Source: Acidocella sp.
Lineage (GTDB): Bacteria; Pseudomonadota; Alphaproteobacteria; Acetobacterales; Acetobacteraceae
Assembly: GCF_028687955.1 (NCBI RefSeq)
Contig: NZ_JAQTZC010000007.1
Span: 1 to 39,654 of the forward strand
Direction: 5' to 3'
DNA: 39,654 nt
Below are positions 27,256 to 39,056 of this stretch, piece after piece; position 1 is the stretch's first letter; each line of letters opens with the position of its first letter. The notes under the pieces are model-generated. The model was given only the letters and a program-made list of their open reading frames with translations, searched no databases and had not been told where the DNA came from. The position numbers were made by a program, and so were the translations under genes.

Positions 27256-27604
27256 TGGCGGCGTTCCGGCGGTTGACGAACCACTGCATCAGCATGCCCG
27301 TGATCACCAGCCCGAGCAGCGTGGACACCGGAATCGCGACGGCGATGGCCAGTGCATTCTGGCGCAGCACGGGCAGCTCGTTCACCACGCCCACCCCGGC
27401 GGGCACGAAGAGCAGGCCCAGGTATTTGAGCAACCCTTGCGAGACATCGCGCAGATGCGCCGAGGGGCCGCCGGTTTTGAGCAGATAGACCAGCAGCATC
27501 ACCAGCCCGAGCACAGGGCCCGGTACCGGCAGGTAGGCTGCCGTCGCGATTACGGTGCCCGCCAGCTGGCAAAGCAATAATATGAGCAATCCCCGAATCA
27601 GCAT
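27248..27604 (-). CDS. lrgA: LrgA/CidA-family membrane protein
   Basis: A 118-residue holin-like protein with four predicted membrane segments and the [14 protein letters not shown] motif (about residues 25-38). It forms a pair with LrgB. The LysR or two-component regulators often beside lrgAB are absent; rpmE is divergent across a 229-base gap. Confidence 0.87.
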   Translation of the reverse strand: MLIRGLLILLLCQLAGTVIATAAYLPVPGPVLGLVMLLVYLLKTGGPSAHLRDVSQGLLKYLGLLFVPAGVGVVNELPVLRQNALAIAVAIPVSTLLGLVITGMLMQWFVNRRNAANA

Positions 27605-27742
27605 CCCACCCTCCCCGGCCGCTCTGGTCTCCGGCGGCGCAACCGCCCATCAAATATATTTAACCACTCCCCCGCAACCGGCACCCTTGCACAAATGGCA
27701 TGCTCCGCACAGCACCATATGCGGGGTTTGGCAGGCCTGCCC

Positions 27743-27771
27743 TTGCATCGGGGACGAACGGCGGGTAAAGG
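27743..27771 (+). promoter_or_regulatory. Candidate promoter of rpmE
   Basis: TTGCAT (27743-27748) and TAAAGG (27766-27771) are 17 bases apart, a reasonable sigma-70-type pair, and lie about 60 bases before the rpmE start. The rest of the 27605-27833 gap shows nothing else I can name. Confidence 0.4.
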
Positions 27772-27833
27772 CGTCGCTTCAATTCAATGCTGCCGGTCGG
27801 GATCGGTGGCGCAATATCCATGGAGCGCACACG

Positions 27834-28061
27834 GTGAAACCGAATATTCATCCGGACTATCACGAAATCAACATCATCATGACCGATGGTACGGAATTCA
27901 AGACCATGTCCTGCATGGGCAAGGCTGGCGACACGCTGCGCCTGGATATCGACCCGAAGTCTCACCCGGCGTGGACCGGCGTGCAGCGCGTGATGGACAC
28001 CGGCGGTCAGGTCGCCAAGTTCAACAAAAAATTCGCTGGGATCGGCACCCGCAAGGGCTAG
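27834..28061 (+). CDS. rpmE: 50S ribosomal protein L31
   Basis: A 75-residue ribosomal protein. It opens [23 protein letters not shown] after the GTG start and contains [12 protein letters not shown], typical of the alphaproteobacterial L31 form. That form lacks the four zinc cysteines of the type A protein; only one cysteine is present. The GTG at 27834 is chosen because it gives the family N-terminus and has GGAG upstream; the nearby ATG at 27820 is out of frame. It ends 23 bases before a strong terminator. Confidence 0.9.
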   Translation: MKPNIHPDYHEINIIMTDGTEFKTMSCMGKAGDTLRLDIDPKSHPAWTGVQRVMDTGGQVAKFNKKFAGIGTRKG

Positions 28062-28084
28062 TGCCCTGCCTCAGCCCTATCGCG

Positions 28085-28117
28085 AAAAAACCCACGGGCT
28101 GCCTCGTGGGTTTTTTT
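28085..28117. terminator. Bidirectional intrinsic terminator between rpmE and mltG
   Basis: A6-CCCACG, loop of 8, CGTGGG-T7: a 6-base GC stem extended by A-T pairs with a T7 tract on the plus strand and a T6 tract on the minus strand. It lies between the convergent rpmE and mltG genes and should stop transcription from both sides. This is the clearest terminator in the window. Confidence 0.92.
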
Positions 28118-28142
28118 ATGTTCACAGCCCGGGAGGAAGAAC

Positions 28143-28262
28143 ATGTCCGCCACCGCCACGAACCAGCGGATTGAAGCCTTCTGCCGGACTGGACCCGCAA
28201 GGTTGGCGGCAGCGTGTCGTTTAAACAGCGGTGCACCACACCATTTATACCAGTCAGGCTAA
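28143..28262 (+). CDS. Short orphan ORF with strong ribosome binding site (doubtful)
   Basis: A 39-codon frame begins MSATATNQRIEAF and is preceded at 28131-28139 by GGGAGGAAG, three bases before the ATG. It overlaps the mltG stop by four bases on the opposite strand, and its last codons come from an ATACCAG repeat arm. It follows the rpmE terminator, so it would need its own promoter, which I do not see. It may be the start of a decayed gene cut by later sequence, or chance. I give no function. Confidence 0.2.
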   Translation: MSATATNQRIEAFCRTGPARLAAACRLNSGAPHHLYQSG

Positions 28263-29251
28263 GGCGCGGCCTGCGCCGCCAGCGTGGCGCGATAGGTCTG
28301 GATGTTGCGTAGCTGCGTCTTGAAATTGTCAGCGAACACATGCCCGCCGTTGCCGGTGGCGACGAAGTAAAGCGCCTGCATGGCGGTGGGGTGCAACACA
28401 GCCTGGATGGCGGCCAAGCCGGGCGCGCAGATCGGCCCCGGCGGCAGCCCCGCATGGAGATAGGTGTTGTAGGGTGAGGGGCTGGCGAGATCGGCGCGGG
28501 TGATCGGCAGACCACCGGAGGTTTGCCCGCCGCTCGCGGCGAAGATGACTGTGGGGTCAGCCTGGAGGCGCATGCCCAGGGTCAGCCGATTCTCATAAAC
28601 GGCGGCGATCTCAGGTAGTTCCGCCGCGACCGGGGTTTCCGACTGCACGATGGAGGCGAGGATGAGCGCCTGTTGCGGTGATTGCAGCGGCAGCCCGGGG
28701 GCGCGGTGCGCCCAGGCCGCCGCCAAGCTGCGCCGCATGGCTTTTTGCGCCCGCGCCAGAATGGCCGCGCGGCTTGTGCCCAGAGTAAAATCATAGGTTT
28801 GCGGCAGCACCGCGCCTTCGGCCGGGACGGCGGCGCGGCCGCTGGCGGCGGTGGCGGCGTTGATGATTTTGGCGATTTCCACGCCCGTCAGCCCCTCGGG
28901 GATGGTGACCTGGTGCTGCACGGGGGCGCCATGGCGCAAAATTTGCAAAATATCCGCCAGGCTGGAGCGCGCGGGGATCAAAAATTCACCCGCATGCAGC
29001 GGGCCATCCGCCCGGGTGAGGAACACCGCGATGCGGAAGATGAGCGGGTGGCGGATGGCGCCGGCACGCGAAAGAACGGCGCCGGTGGCGGCGATGCCGC
29101 CCGGCGGAATCACCAGATCGGCGCTGGTTCGCAGCGGGCCGGGACCGTTGAAGCTTTGCCCCACCGCCATGTGCCCAAGGCGGAGCAGCACCAGCAAGGT
29201 GAACAGCACAAGGATGATGCGCCCACGCAGACGCGGCAATTTGGCGCTCAT
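28259..29251 (-). CDS. mltG: Endolytic murein transglycosylase MltG (YceG-like)
   Basis: A 330-residue inner-membrane lytic transglycosylase that cleaves nascent glycan strands and is thought to terminate their elongation. It has one N-terminal membrane anchor (about residues 10-30), a LysM-like region (about 40-110) and the YceG catalytic domain. The catalytic glutamate is E205 in ILASIVQSET; NRLTLGMRLQADPT and the SPYNTYLHAGLPPGPI loop follow. It stands 37 bases after fabF, the usual alphaproteobacterial order. Confidence 0.92.
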   Translation of the reverse strand: MSAKLPRLRGRIILVLFTLLVLLRLGHMAVGQSFNGPGPLRTSADLVIPPGGIAATGAVLSRAGAIRHPLIFRIAVFLTRADGPLHAGEFLIPARSSLADILQILRHGAPVQHQVTIPEGLTGVEIAKIINAATAASGRAAVPAEGAVLPQTYDFTLGTSRAAILARAQKAMRRSLAAAWAHRAPGLPLQSPQQALILASIVQSETPVAAELPEIAAVYENRLTLGMRLQADPTVIFAASGGQTSGGLPITRADLASPSPYNTYLHAGLPPGPICAPGLAAIQAVLHPTAMQALYFVATGNGGHVFADNFKTQLRNIQTYRATLAAQAAP

Positions 29252-29288
29252 GCCCGGCTGGCCAGAGGGTTAGGGCGCAACCGCGGCC

Positions 29289-30551
29289 TCAGAGCGCCCT
29301 TTTGAACAGGATGGAGGCATTAGTACCGCCAAAGCCGAAGCTGTTGGAGAGGACGACGTTAACCTTGCGCTCCTGCGCCTTCAGAGCCACGCGGTCGATC
29401 ACGCTGGCGCGGCTTGGCTCATGCAGGTTGAGCGTGGGCGGGACGATGCCATCGCGGATGGCGAGGATGCTGAAAATCGCCTCGATGGCGCCGGCGGCGC
29501 CGAGCAGATGCCCGGTGGCGGATTTGGTGGAGGACATGGCGAGGCCCTTGGCGGCGGCGCCAAACATGTTTTCCACCGCCTCCAGCTCCAGATCGTCACC
29601 CATCGGGGTGGAGGTGCCGTGCGCGTTGACGTATTGCACGTCCGCCGGGGAAAGGCCGCCATTTTTGAACGCCGCCTTCATCGCGCGGAAGGCGCCGTCA
29701 TGGTGTTCGGCCGGGGCGGTGATGTGGTGCGCGTCGCCGGACATGCCGTAGCCGCCGATTTCAGCGTAGATTTTCGCGCCACGCTTTTTGGCATGCTCGT
29801 ATTCCTCGAGCACGACCACGCCGGAACCTTCGCCCATGACGAAGCCGTCACGGTCTTTGTCCCAGGCGCGGGAGGCTTCGGCCGGGCGATCGTTAAAGCC
29901 GGTGGAGAGCGCGCGCGCCGCGCAGAACCCGGCGATGCCGAGCAAGTTGACCGCGGCTTCAGCGCCGCCGGCCACCATAACATCGGCGTCGCCGAAGGCG
30001 ATGAGCCGCGCCGCGTCGCCAATGGCGTGCACGCCGGTGGCGCAGGCCGTAACGGCGGAGTGGTTGGGGCCTTTCAGCCCGTATTTGATGGAGACCTGCC
30101 CGGAGACCAGATTGATGAGGGCGGCCGGGATGAAGAACGGCGAGAGCCGCTTGGCGCGCCCCTCATGCACGGTGATCGAGGCTTCATAAATGGTTTGCAG
30201 GCCGCCGATGCCTGAGCCGATCATCACGCCGCTGACGTATTTATCTTCCTCGGTCTGCGGCACCCAGCCGGAGTCCTCAATGGCCATGCTCGCCGCGGTA
30301 ATGCCGAGATGGATGAAGCGATCCATCTTTTTCAGCTCTTTGACGGCGATCCACTCGGAGAGATCCAGGCCGCCATCGGCGGCTTTGCCCGCCGGAACCT
30401 GGCCGGCGATTTTCGCCGTCAGCTCCGTGGTGTCGAATGACTCAATGGCGGTGATCCCGGATTCCCCGTTGATCAGCCTTTTCCAGACATGCTCAACACC
30501 AACCCCAAGCGGGCTAGCGATTCCCATCCCTGTTACGACAACACGGCGCAT
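29289..30551 (-). CDS. fabF: Beta-ketoacyl-ACP synthase II
   Basis: A 420-residue condensing enzyme that elongates acyl-ACP with malonyl-ACP in type II fatty-acid synthesis. The catalytic triad is visible: C170 in VTACATG, H311 in NAHGTSTPMGD and H348 in SATGHLLGAAGA. GAGGAG lies five bases before the ATG. It follows acpP by 37 bases. Confidence 0.95.
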   Translation of the reverse strand: MRRVVVTGMGIASPLGVGVEHVWKRLINGESGITAIESFDTTELTAKIAGQVPAGKAADGGLDLSEWIAVKELKKMDRFIHLGITAASMAIEDSGWVPQTEEDKYVSGVMIGSGIGGLQTIYEASITVHEGRAKRLSPFFIPAALINLVSGQVSIKYGLKGPNHSAVTACATGVHAIGDAARLIAFGDADVMVAGGAEAAVNLLGIAGFCAARALSTGFNDRPAEASRAWDKDRDGFVMGEGSGVVVLEEYEHAKKRGAKIYAEIGGYGMSGDAHHITAPAEHHDGAFRAMKAAFKNGGLSPADVQYVNAHGTSTPMGDDLELEAVENMFGAAAKGLAMSSTKSATGHLLGAAGAIEAIFSILAIRDGIVPPTLNLHEPSRASVIDRVALKAQERKVNVVLSNSFGFGGTNASILFKRAL

Positions 30552-30588
30552 GCGAACTCCTCGAACGGGTATCGTTCAGTCAGCCTGA

Positions 30589-30828
30589 TTATTCGGCTTT
30601 CTGCTTCTCGATGTATTCGATCGCGTCTTTGACCGTGGTGATCTTTTCGGCGGCATCTTCGGGGATTTCAACGCCGAAAGCTTCCTCGAACGCCATCACC
30701 AGCTCCACGGTATCCAGCGAGTCAGCGCCCAGGTCGTCGATGAAAGAGGCTTCCGTGGTGACCTTGCCCTCGTCAACGCCGAGATGCTCGACAACAATTT
30801 TCTTAACCTTGTCGGCGATTTCGCTCAT
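30589..30828 (-). CDS. acpP: Acyl carrier protein
   Basis: A 79-residue acidic four-helix protein. The phosphopantetheine attachment serine is S37 in the [12 protein letters not shown] motif. It carries acyl chains for FabD, FabG, FabF and, in this neighbourhood, probably for BioC. The ATG at 30828 gives the normal length and has AGGAAA upstream; an open extension to 30894 does not look like ACP. A 126-base gap to fabG could hold its own promoter, as is common for the abundant ACP, though I assign no clear -35/-10. Confidence 0.95.
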   Translation of the reverse strand: MSEIADKVKKIVVEHLGVDEGKVTTEASFIDDLGADSLDTVELVMAFEEAFGVEIPEDAAEKITTVKDAIEYIEKQKAE

Positions 30829-30954
30829 AAAATTCACTTTCCTAGAACTTGTTTGGTAGAATCCCTTGGCACAGAAAGCGCCGCGGGAATACAATTTGGT
30901 TAATCTTCAGACGCCGCGCGCTTAGCACGGTTTATTATGCGACGCCAACCGCCC

Positions 30955-31692
30955 TTATAACATGGCCATCCCGCCATTGACATGCAGGGTGGCTCCGGTG
31001 ACCCATCCGGCCTCCTCGGCGGCCAAATAGACCACGGCGGCGGCAATATCAGCCGGGGCGCCGAGCCGCCCAAGCGGGATTTTGGTGGCCAGATCCGCGC
31101 GCTGCGAATCGCTCAGCACATCGGTCATCGGGGTGGCGATGAAGCCGGGGGCGACGAGGTTGACGGTGATGCCGCGCGAGGCGACTTCCTGGGCCAGCGC
31201 CTTGGTCATGCCGATGAGCCCGGCCTTGGCGGCGGCATAATTGGCTTGGCCGGGGTTGCCGGTGGAGCCGACCACGGAGCCGATGTTGATGATCCGCCCG
31301 GCCTTGCGGCGCAGCATGAACTTGAGCGCCGCGCGGATGAGGCGGAAGGGCGCCGCCAGATCGACGTTCAGCACCTTGTCCCAGTCGGCGTCAGACATGC
31401 GCATGGCCAGGCCGTCCTTGGTCAGCCCGGCGTTGTTGACCAGAATATCCACCCTGCCCATCGCGGCCTCGGCGGCGTTGATCAGCTCCAGCGCGGCCTC
31501 GGGCTGCGAAAGGTCGGCGGGGAGCACATGCACCCGCTCCGGGAACGCGGCCGCCAGAGCCTCCAGCGCCTCGCGCCGCGTGCCAGAGAGCGCAACGGTG
31601 GCGCCTTGCTTGTGCAGGGCGCGGGCGATTTGCGCGCCGATGCCGCCCGAGGCGCCGGTGACCAGCGCGGTTTTTCCTGTCAGATCAAACAT
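30955..31692 (-). CDS. fabG: 3-oxoacyl-ACP reductase
   Basis: A 245-residue short-chain dehydrogenase that reduces 3-oxoacyl-ACP with NADPH. It has the TGASGGIG cofactor motif (12-19), NNAG (86-89), and catalytic S139, Y152 and K156 (YAAAK). The start abuts the fabD stop with no intervening base. Confidence 0.93.
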   Translation of the reverse strand: MFDLTGKTALVTGASGGIGAQIARALHKQGATVALSGTRREALEALAAAFPERVHVLPADLSQPEAALELINAAEAAMGRVDILVNNAGLTKDGLAMRMSDADWDKVLNVDLAAPFRLIRAALKFMLRRKAGRIINIGSVVGSTGNPGQANYAAAKAGLIGMTKALAQEVASRGITVNLVAPGFIATPMTDVLSDSQRADLATKIPLGRLGAPADIAAAVVYLAAEEAGWVTGATLHVNGGMAML

Positions 31693-32649
31693 TCAGAGAC
31701 CTTTCAGCAGAGCTTCAATGTCCGCCGGGGAGCCGGCGGAGGCGGTGGCGGCATCAGGGGTGATGCGCTTGACCAGCCCAGCCAGCACCTTGCCGGCGCC
31801 AAGCTCGATGAAGCTGTCCACGCCCAGGGCGGCCATCGCCTGCACGCTCTCGCGCCAGCGCACGGTGGCGGTGACCTGCTGCACCAGGAGATCGCGGATC
31901 AAATTAGGGTCGCTCGCCTTGGCGGCGCTGACATTGGCCACCAGCGGGAGCAGCGGCGCGCGCGGCGGGGTGTTGGCGAAGGCCTCGGCCATGGCGTCGG
32001 CCGCCGGGGCCATCAACGCGCAATGAAACGGCGCGGAGACGGGCAGCAGCATGGCGCGCTTCACGCCCTTGGCCTTGGCGATTTCGATGGCGCGCTCGAC
32101 CGCGCCCTTGTGGCCGGAGATGACCACCTGGCCGCCGCCGTTATCATTGGCGCAGGCGACGATCTCGCGGCCTTGCGGGCCGGTTTCGGCTTCGGCGCAG
32201 ATTTCGCGGGCGGCGTCCAGCTCGACACCGAGCAGTGCGGCCATCGCCCCCTGCCCCGCCGGAACGGCGCGCTGCATGGCTTGGCCGCGCAACCGCAGCA
32301 GCCGGGCGGTATCAGCGATGGAGAACGATTCAACGGCGGCAAGGGCGCTGTATTCGCCCAGGCTATGGCCTGCGACCAGCGCCACTTTTTCCTTGAGTTT
32401 GATGCCGCCCTCGGCCTGGAGCACGCGCAGCACGGCGAGGGAAACGGCCATCAGCGCGGGCTGGGCGTTCTCGGTAAGGGTCAGCTCCTCGATCGGCCCC
32501 TCGAACATCAGTTTCGAGAGTTTCTGCTTCAGAACTTCGTCGACTTCCTCGAAAACCGCGCGCGCGGGGGCGAAAGCGGCCGCCAGGTCGCGGCCCATGC
32601 CGACGGTCTGGCTACCTTGCCCGGGGAATATAAAGGCGTGAACCGCCAT
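31693..32649 (-). CDS. fabD: Malonyl-CoA:ACP transacylase
   Basis: A 318-residue enzyme that loads malonyl groups onto ACP. GQGSQ (10-14) and the nucleophile S96 in GHSLGEY are intact. The ATG at 32649 gives MAVHAFIFPGQGSQ and has GAGGAG about nine bases upstream; an ATG at 32679 is less likely. Confidence 0.93.
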   Translation of the reverse strand: MAVHAFIFPGQGSQTVGMGRDLAAAFAPARAVFEEVDEVLKQKLSKLMFEGPIEELTLTENAQPALMAVSLAVLRVLQAEGGIKLKEKVALVAGHSLGEYSALAAVESFSIADTARLLRLRGQAMQRAVPAGQGAMAALLGVELDAAREICAEAETGPQGREIVACANDNGGGQVVISGHKGAVERAIEIAKAKGVKRAMLLPVSAPFHCALMAPAADAMAEAFANTPPRAPLLPLVANVSAAKASDPNLIRDLLVQQVTATVRWRESVQAMAALGVDSFIELGAGKVLAGLVKRITPDAATASAGSPADIEALLKGL

Positions 32650-32722
32650 GTCATGGGTCTCCTCAATCGTCCGGCGCAACTAGCATGAGCCGCCGGTTCG
32701 TCAAAATTTCCGTTAAGTTCCG

Positions 32723-34197
<1,475 letters not shown>

Positions 34198-34302
34198 CTA
34201 TTACTTTTTGCGCGCACTGTCACCTTTGGCACGCGATACGAAGGAGCATGCCAGAGCCCTGATTTACGCAATGATATTACTTAAATAGATAGTTTTTCGT
34301 AA

Positions 34303-37300
34303 TTATTTGTGATCACTGACTGCCGGGGCTGGTTTCGCGCGCCGTGCCCTCCAGGCTGAGGTGTCCTCGCGCAGGCGCTGGAATACCGCATAAAGCAGCG
34401 GAATGATGAAGATTCCCACCAGGGAGGCCGCGATCATCCCGGCGAAAACCGGGGTGCCGAGCGAGCGGCGGCTGATCTGGGCCGCGCCGGTGGCGATGAC
34501 CAGCGGGATCAACCCGGCGATGAAGGCGATGGAGGTCATCATCACCGCGCGGAACCGCATGCGCGCGCCCATGACCGCGGCCTCCGTGATGGACAGGCCC
34601 TCGGCGCGCCGCTCCTTGGCGAATTCGACGATCAGGATACCGTTTTTCGCCGCCATGGCGATGAGGGTGACCATGCCGATCTGGGCATAGAGATTGACAT
34701 CGAGGCCGCAGACCCAGATGCCCGACAGCGCGCCGAACACCCCGATGATGACCGAGAGCAGCACTGGCACCGGAATGACCCAGCTCTCATAGAGCGCCAC
34801 CAGGAACAGATAGGCGAACAGAACCGAGAGCAGCAGGATGGGCCCGGTCTGCCCGGAAGCGGCGTTTTCCAGATAGGCGGTGCCGGTCCATTCAAACGTG
34901 AAGCCGGGCGGCAGGGTGCGGTTGGAGATCTGCGTCATCGCCTTGATGCCAGACGCGGAGGAAACGCCGGGCGCCGGGGAAGCGATGACGGGGATTGCGT
35001 CGGTGTCGTTATAGCGCGGGATGACCGGGGGTTCGAGAATGGTGCTGATGGTGGCCAGCGCGCGCAGCGGCACCATCGCGCCGGAACTGCTGCGCACATA
35101 GCTTTGATAGATGGAATCAGGCGTTGCGCGGTCAGCCGCGATGCCCTGGATGTTCACCTGCCAGACCCGGCCATAAAGGTTGAACTGGTTGACGTAATAG
35201 CCACCCAGTGTGGCTTGCAGGGTCGTGTAGATGTCGCTGAGGTTGACGCCCAGGGCGGCGGCTTTGTCACGGTCTATGGTGAGCAACAGAGCCGGGGTTT
35301 GCGCGTTATAGGTGGAGAACACGCGGCCCATGCGCTTGTCCTGGCCGGCGGCCACCAGCAAGCCGTTGAGCACCGCCTGCATGCGGGCGGGGGGCGCGCC
35401 CTCGGTGTTTTCCAGCTCGTATTGCAGCCCGCCGTTGATGGAGAGGCCAAGGATCGGCGGAAAGTTGAAGGCGACGAGCTTGGCCGTGCGCAGCTGGCTG
35501 CCGATGGCGAAGACGTGACGGATGACCGCGTCAGCACTGTTGGCCGCGCCGGGGCGCTGGGCGTAGGGCTTGAGGCGGACCACGAAGAAGGCGGCGTTGG
35601 ATTCGGTGGCGAGGTCAAGGATCGAGAAGCCCATGACCGACATGACATGGCTTACCTGCGGCAGGGCCTCCAGTTTGCGCACCACGTCATCGGCCACGAC
35701 CTGGGTGCGATTGACCGAGGCGCCGGGTGGCAGGCTGATCTGGGCGAAGAAGGCGCCCTGGTCCTCATTGGGCAGGAAGCCGCCAGGGGTGATGAAGGCC
35801 ATGGCGCCGGCGGCCACGGCGAAGGTGGCGATGACCGCCAGGCCAAGCCAGGCCTTGCGCAGGGCGCGGGTCACGATGCTGGTGTAGCCGTCGCGCGCGC
35901 GGTCTATCCCGCGCAGCACGCCGCCCAGGAAACCGTGCGGCGTGTGGCCAGGACGCACCAGCATGGCGCACAGGGCCGGGGAGAGGGTGAGCGCGTTGAA
36001 GGCTGAGATCAGCATCGCGATGCTGACGGTGACGGCAAACTGCCTGAACAGCAGGCCAGAGAGGCCGGGGATGAAGGCGATCGGCACGAACACGGAGAGC
36101 AGCACCAGGGAGATGGCGATAATGGGCGCGGTGATCTGGCTCATGGCCAGCTTGGTGGCCGCGCGGGGGGAGAGATCGGGCCGTTCGGCCATCACCCGCT
36201 CGACGTTTTCCACCACCACGATCGCGTCATCCACCACGATGCCGGTGGCGACCACCAGGGCCAGCAGGGTGACCGTGTTGGCGGAGAAGCCGAAAGCCAG
36301 CAGCACCGCGAAGGTGCCGGTGAGCGCGATGGGCAGCACCACGCTGGGCACCACCGCGGCGCGCCAGTCCCCGAGGAAGAGGAACACCACCAGCACCACC
36401 AGCGCGAAGGCCGCGGCCAGGGTGCGCTCAACCTCCACGATGGTGTCGCGCACGAAGCTCGAGGTATCAAAAACCTTGGTGGCCTTGAGGGAGGGCGGGA
36501 ATTTCTGTTCCAGCAGCGCCAGCTCCTTGGAGACGGCGGCGGAGGTGGCGATGGCGTTGGCGCCGGGGGCGAGATAGATGCCGATGGCTTGGCCGGGGTT
36601 GTTGTCTATCTTGTTGATGCGGGTCTGGGTCTGGGCGCCCAGCACCACATGGGCCACGTCCTTGATGCGCAGGAGCGAGCCGTCAGGGTTGGTGCGCAGC
36701 ACGACATCGCCAAACTGGGCCGCGGTGGTTAGCCGGCCGTGGGATTCCACGGTCATTTGCAACTGCTGGGTGCTGGCATTGGGCGGCACGCCGATGGCGC
36801 CGATCGGCGCCTGCACGTTCTGGCCGTTGAGCGCGGTGATGATGTCCTGCGGGGTGAGGCCAAGCTGGGTCAGACGGTTGGTGTCGTAATACACGCGCAT
36901 CGAGTAGTTCTGCGGCCCGAACAGCATGACCTGGCCAACGCCCGGCACGCGCGCGAGCGGGTCCAGCAGGTTGAGGGTGACGTAGTTGGAGACCTGAAGC
37001 TGGCTGAGCTGGTTGCCGGTGCTGGAGAGAAACAGAAAGTCCAGCACGGCGGAGGAGCGCTTGATGACCGAAATCCCCTCGCGCTGCACCAGCGGGGGGA
37101 GTTGCGAGGTGGCCTGTTGCACCGCGTTGGTGACGTTCACCGTGTCGATGTCAGAGTTCGAGCCGACGCGGAAGCTTACCATCAGGGTGTAGCTGCCATC
37201 GTCGGCGCTGGTGGATGACATGTAGATTTCATCGTTGAGGCCGTTGACGGCCTCCTCGATCGGCTCGGCTACCGTCTGTTCCACCACCTGCGCCGAAGCG

Positions 37301-37455
37301 CCGGGGTAGTTGACCGTGACCATGACCTGCGGCGGGACGATGCTGGGGAATTGCTCGACCGGGATGCGGGTGAGCGCGATGACGCCGGCCAGGACGATGA
37401 TGATCGCGTTGACGATGGCAAAGCGCGGGCGATCAATGAAGAAGGAGGAGAACAT
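34303..37455 (-). CDS. RND efflux transporter permease (AcrB/HAE1 type)
   Basis: A 1050-residue inner-membrane proton antiporter of the hydrophobe/amphiphile efflux family. It starts [15 protein letters not shown] and has twelve predicted membrane helices with two large periplasmic loops. The proton-relay Asp pair is present in [13 protein letters not shown] (near residue 409), and the lysine in [16 protein letters not shown]. It would pump drugs, dyes or lipophilic compounds across the envelope together with the adaptor gene, whose stop it overlaps by one base (TGATG). No outer-membrane channel gene or TetR-type repressor is next to it. Confidence 0.93.
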   Translation of the reverse strand: MFSSFFIDRPRFAIVNAIIIVLAGVIALTRIPVEQFPSIVPPQVMVTVNYPGASAQVVEQTVAEPIEEAVNGLNDEIYMSSTSADDGSYTLMVSFRVGSNSDIDTVNVTNAVQQATSQLPPLVQREGISVIKRSSAVLDFLFLSSTGNQLSQLQVSNYVTLNLLDPLARVPGVGQVMLFGPQNYSMRVYYDTNRLTQLGLTPQDIITALNGQNVQAPIGAIGVPPNASTQQLQMTVESHGRLTTAAQFGDVVLRTNPDGSLLRIKDVAHVVLGAQTQTRINKIDNNPGQAIGIYLAPGANAIATSAAVSKELALLEQKFPPSLKATKVFDTSSFVRDTIVEVERTLAAAFALVVLVVFLFLGDWRAAVVPSVVLPIALTGTFAVLLAFGFSANTVTLLALVVATGIVVDDAIVVVENVERVMAERPDLSPRAATKLAMSQITAPIIAISLVLLSVFVPIAFIPGLSGLLFRQFAVTVSIAMLISAFNALTLSPALCAMLVRPGHTPHGFLGGVLRGIDRARDGYTSIVTRALRKAWLGLAVIATFAVAAGAMAFITPGGFLPNEDQGAFFAQISLPPGASVNRTQVVADDVVRKLEALPQVSHVMSVMGFSILDLATESNAAFFVVRLKPYAQRPGAANSADAVIRHVFAIGSQLRTAKLVAFNFPPILGLSINGGLQYELENTEGAPPARMQAVLNGLLVAAGQDKRMGRVFSTYNAQTPALLLTIDRDKAAALGVNLSDIYTTLQATLGGYYVNQFNLYGRVWQVNIQGIAADRATPDSIYQSYVRSSSGAMVPLRALATISTILEPPVIPRYNDTDAIPVIASPAPGVSSASGIKAMTQISNRTLPPGFTFEWTGTAYLENAASGQTGPILLLSVLFAYLFLVALYESWVIPVPVLLSVIIGVFGALSGIWVCGLDVNLYAQIGMVTLIAMAAKNGILIVEFAKERRAEGLSITEAAVMGARMRFRAVMMTSIAFIAGLIPLVIATGAAQISRRSLGTPVFAGMIAASLVGIFIIPLLYAVFQRLREDTSAWRARRAKPAPAVSDHK

Positions 37456-38546
37456 CAGCTCTGCGCCGCGGGCTGGGGTAGCACCTTCATGCCCGGATGC
37501 ACCAGTTGAATGCCCTCGGTGATGATTTTATCCCCTGGGGCGACACCCGCGCGCACCTGCACGGTGGTGTTGTTCTGCGGCCCCAAAGTAATGTTATGGC
37601 GCGTGACGATGTCGCCTGGCCCCACTTCCAGCACATAGTCACCCAGCTGGTCGGTGATGAGTGCGGCCAGCGGGATGACGATGCGCGGCTGCGCATGTTG
37701 GGCGCGCAGGATGACCGTAACGAATTCGCCATCGGTGAGGGTATGGTCCGGGTTGGGGATGCTGGCGCGCCATGCCAGGGTGTCCGTGCTCTGGGTGACC
37801 TGGTTGTTGATGAAGTCAACATGGCCGGTATGGGCGTAGGTGGAGCCGTCCGGCAGTTGGAGCAGCACGTCCATATGCGCGGCCTGGGCGCGGTCCTTCA
37901 GCGCATCGGCCATGGGCAGGGAGAAATCGACATACATCGGGTCCTCGGCGACGATGGTGGCCAGCACGCCGCTCTGCGGCCCGACGACATTGCCGGCGTT
38001 GACCGCGGTGGCGCCGATGATGCCCGCGAGCGGCGCGCGGATCTGGGTGTAGCCGAGGTTGATCTGCGCGGTTTGCAGCTGCGCCTTGGCGCTTTGCACG
38101 GAAGCCTGGTCGGAGAGGTAGGTTGCCTCGGCAAGGTCCACGCTGGATTGCTGCCCGGCGGCGGTGTGCAGCAGCGCCTGCGCGCGTTGCAGCGTGAGCA
38201 GGGCAACATGCGCCTGTGCTTGCGCCTGTGCCAGTGCCGCCTGGGCCTGCGCGGCCAGCGCCTGATAGGGGGGCTGCTCGATGACGTAGAGCAGCTCCCC
38301 CTGCTTTACAGTCTGGCCGTCGGTGAAGTTCTGCGACACCAGATAGCCGGTGACCCGCGCCTGGATGTTGACGATCTGCGGCGACTGGATGTGCCCGACA
38401 TAACTCTGCTGCGCGTAAACCGGCTGGCTAACGGCGGTGATGACCCCAACGGCGGGGGGCGCGGCATGGCCGCCAGGCGCGTTCTGGGCACAGGCGGGGC
38501 CAGCCGCCACGCAGACGAACAGCCCGGCGGCAAAAATCTGTTTCAT
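37455..38546 (-). CDS. RND efflux periplasmic adaptor (membrane fusion protein)
   Basis: A 363-residue exported adaptor with a signal peptide (residues 1-20, ending [10 protein letters not shown]). A beta-barrel/lipoyl half precedes a long Ala/Gln-rich alpha-hairpin (about residues 90-145, with [20 protein letters not shown]). A second lipoyl half starts near [14 protein letters not shown], followed by beta-barrel and membrane-proximal domains. Unlike lipoprotein adaptors, it has no obvious lipobox. It links the permease to an outer-membrane channel. Confidence 0.9.
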   Translation of the reverse strand: MKQIFAAGLFVCVAAGPACAQNAPGGHAAPPAVGVITAVSQPVYAQQSYVGHIQSPQIVNIQARVTGYLVSQNFTDGQTVKQGELLYVIEQPPYQALAAQAQAALAQAQAQAHVALLTLQRAQALLHTAAGQQSSVDLAEATYLSDQASVQSAKAQLQTAQINLGYTQIRAPLAGIIGATAVNAGNVVGPQSGVLATIVAEDPMYVDFSLPMADALKDRAQAAHMDVLLQLPDGSTYAHTGHVDFINNQVTQSTDTLAWRASIPNPDHTLTDGEFVTVILRAQHAQPRIVIPLAALITDQLGDYVLEVGPGDIVTRHNITLGPQNNTTVQVRAGVAPGDKIITEGIQLVHPGMKVLPQPAAQS

Positions 38547-38658
38547 ATCAGTCTATCCTGTAGGCAGAGCGCGATGATGATCGTACCAATATGGGCCGCA
38601 GGGGCGCGCGGTCAATGGATGGCGGGAGGGCGCTTGCCGGGCCGCGGCGCCGTGATGC

Positions 38659-38687
38659 TTGACCGCTGCACCGCCACGTTGAATTGA
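38659..38687 (+). promoter_or_regulatory. Candidate promoter of the ferredoxin-alkB pair
   Basis: TTGACC (38659-38664) and AATTGA (38682-38687) with 17-base spacing form a moderate sigma-70-like promoter, in the 168-base gap between the divergent adaptor and ferredoxin genes. A GAAGGAG ribosome binding site follows at 38701-38707. Confidence 0.4.
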
Positions 38688-38714
38688 TGACGCCGGATTT
38701 GAAGGAGTAGGATT

Positions 38715-39056
38715 TTGGGAAACCGGCTGCCAGACGACCCCGCGCCGTATTTCGAGACGCATGTGTTTGTGTGCGGCAACCGCCGCCCGGCGGGCCATGA
38801 GCGCGGCTGCTGTGCCGCGAAAGGCTCGGAGAAAATCCGCGACTATATGAAGGCGCGGGTGAAGGAGCTGAAGATACCAGGCGTGCGGGTGAACCAGGCG
38901 GGCTGCCTGGACCGCTGCGAGCTTGGCCCCTGCGCTGTGCTCTACCCCGAGGGGATATGGTACAGGCTGGATTCCTTCGCGGCGGTTGAGCAGGTGCTGG
39001 CGCGGCATATCCAGGCCGGCGGGCGCGTGCCGGAGCTGATGCTCCCCAAGGCATGA
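38715..39056 (+). CDS. (2Fe-2S) ferredoxin domain-containing protein
   Basis: A 113-residue thioredoxin-like [2Fe-2S] ferredoxin. Candidate cluster ligands are C20 (HVFVCGN), C32 or C33 (GCCAAKG), and C64 and C68 (GCLDRCELGP), with C73 as a further cysteine. The start is a TTG at 38715 with GAAGGAG seven bases upstream. Its stop overlaps the alkB ATG (ATGA), tying it to an iron-dependent repair enzyme; whether it supplies electrons there is inference. Confidence 0.82.
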   Translation: MGNRLPDDPAPYFETHVFVCGNRRPAGHERGCCAAKGSEKIRDYMKARVKELKIPGVRVNQAGCLDRCELGPCAVLYPEGIWYRLDSFAAVEQVLARHIQAGGRVPELMLPKA

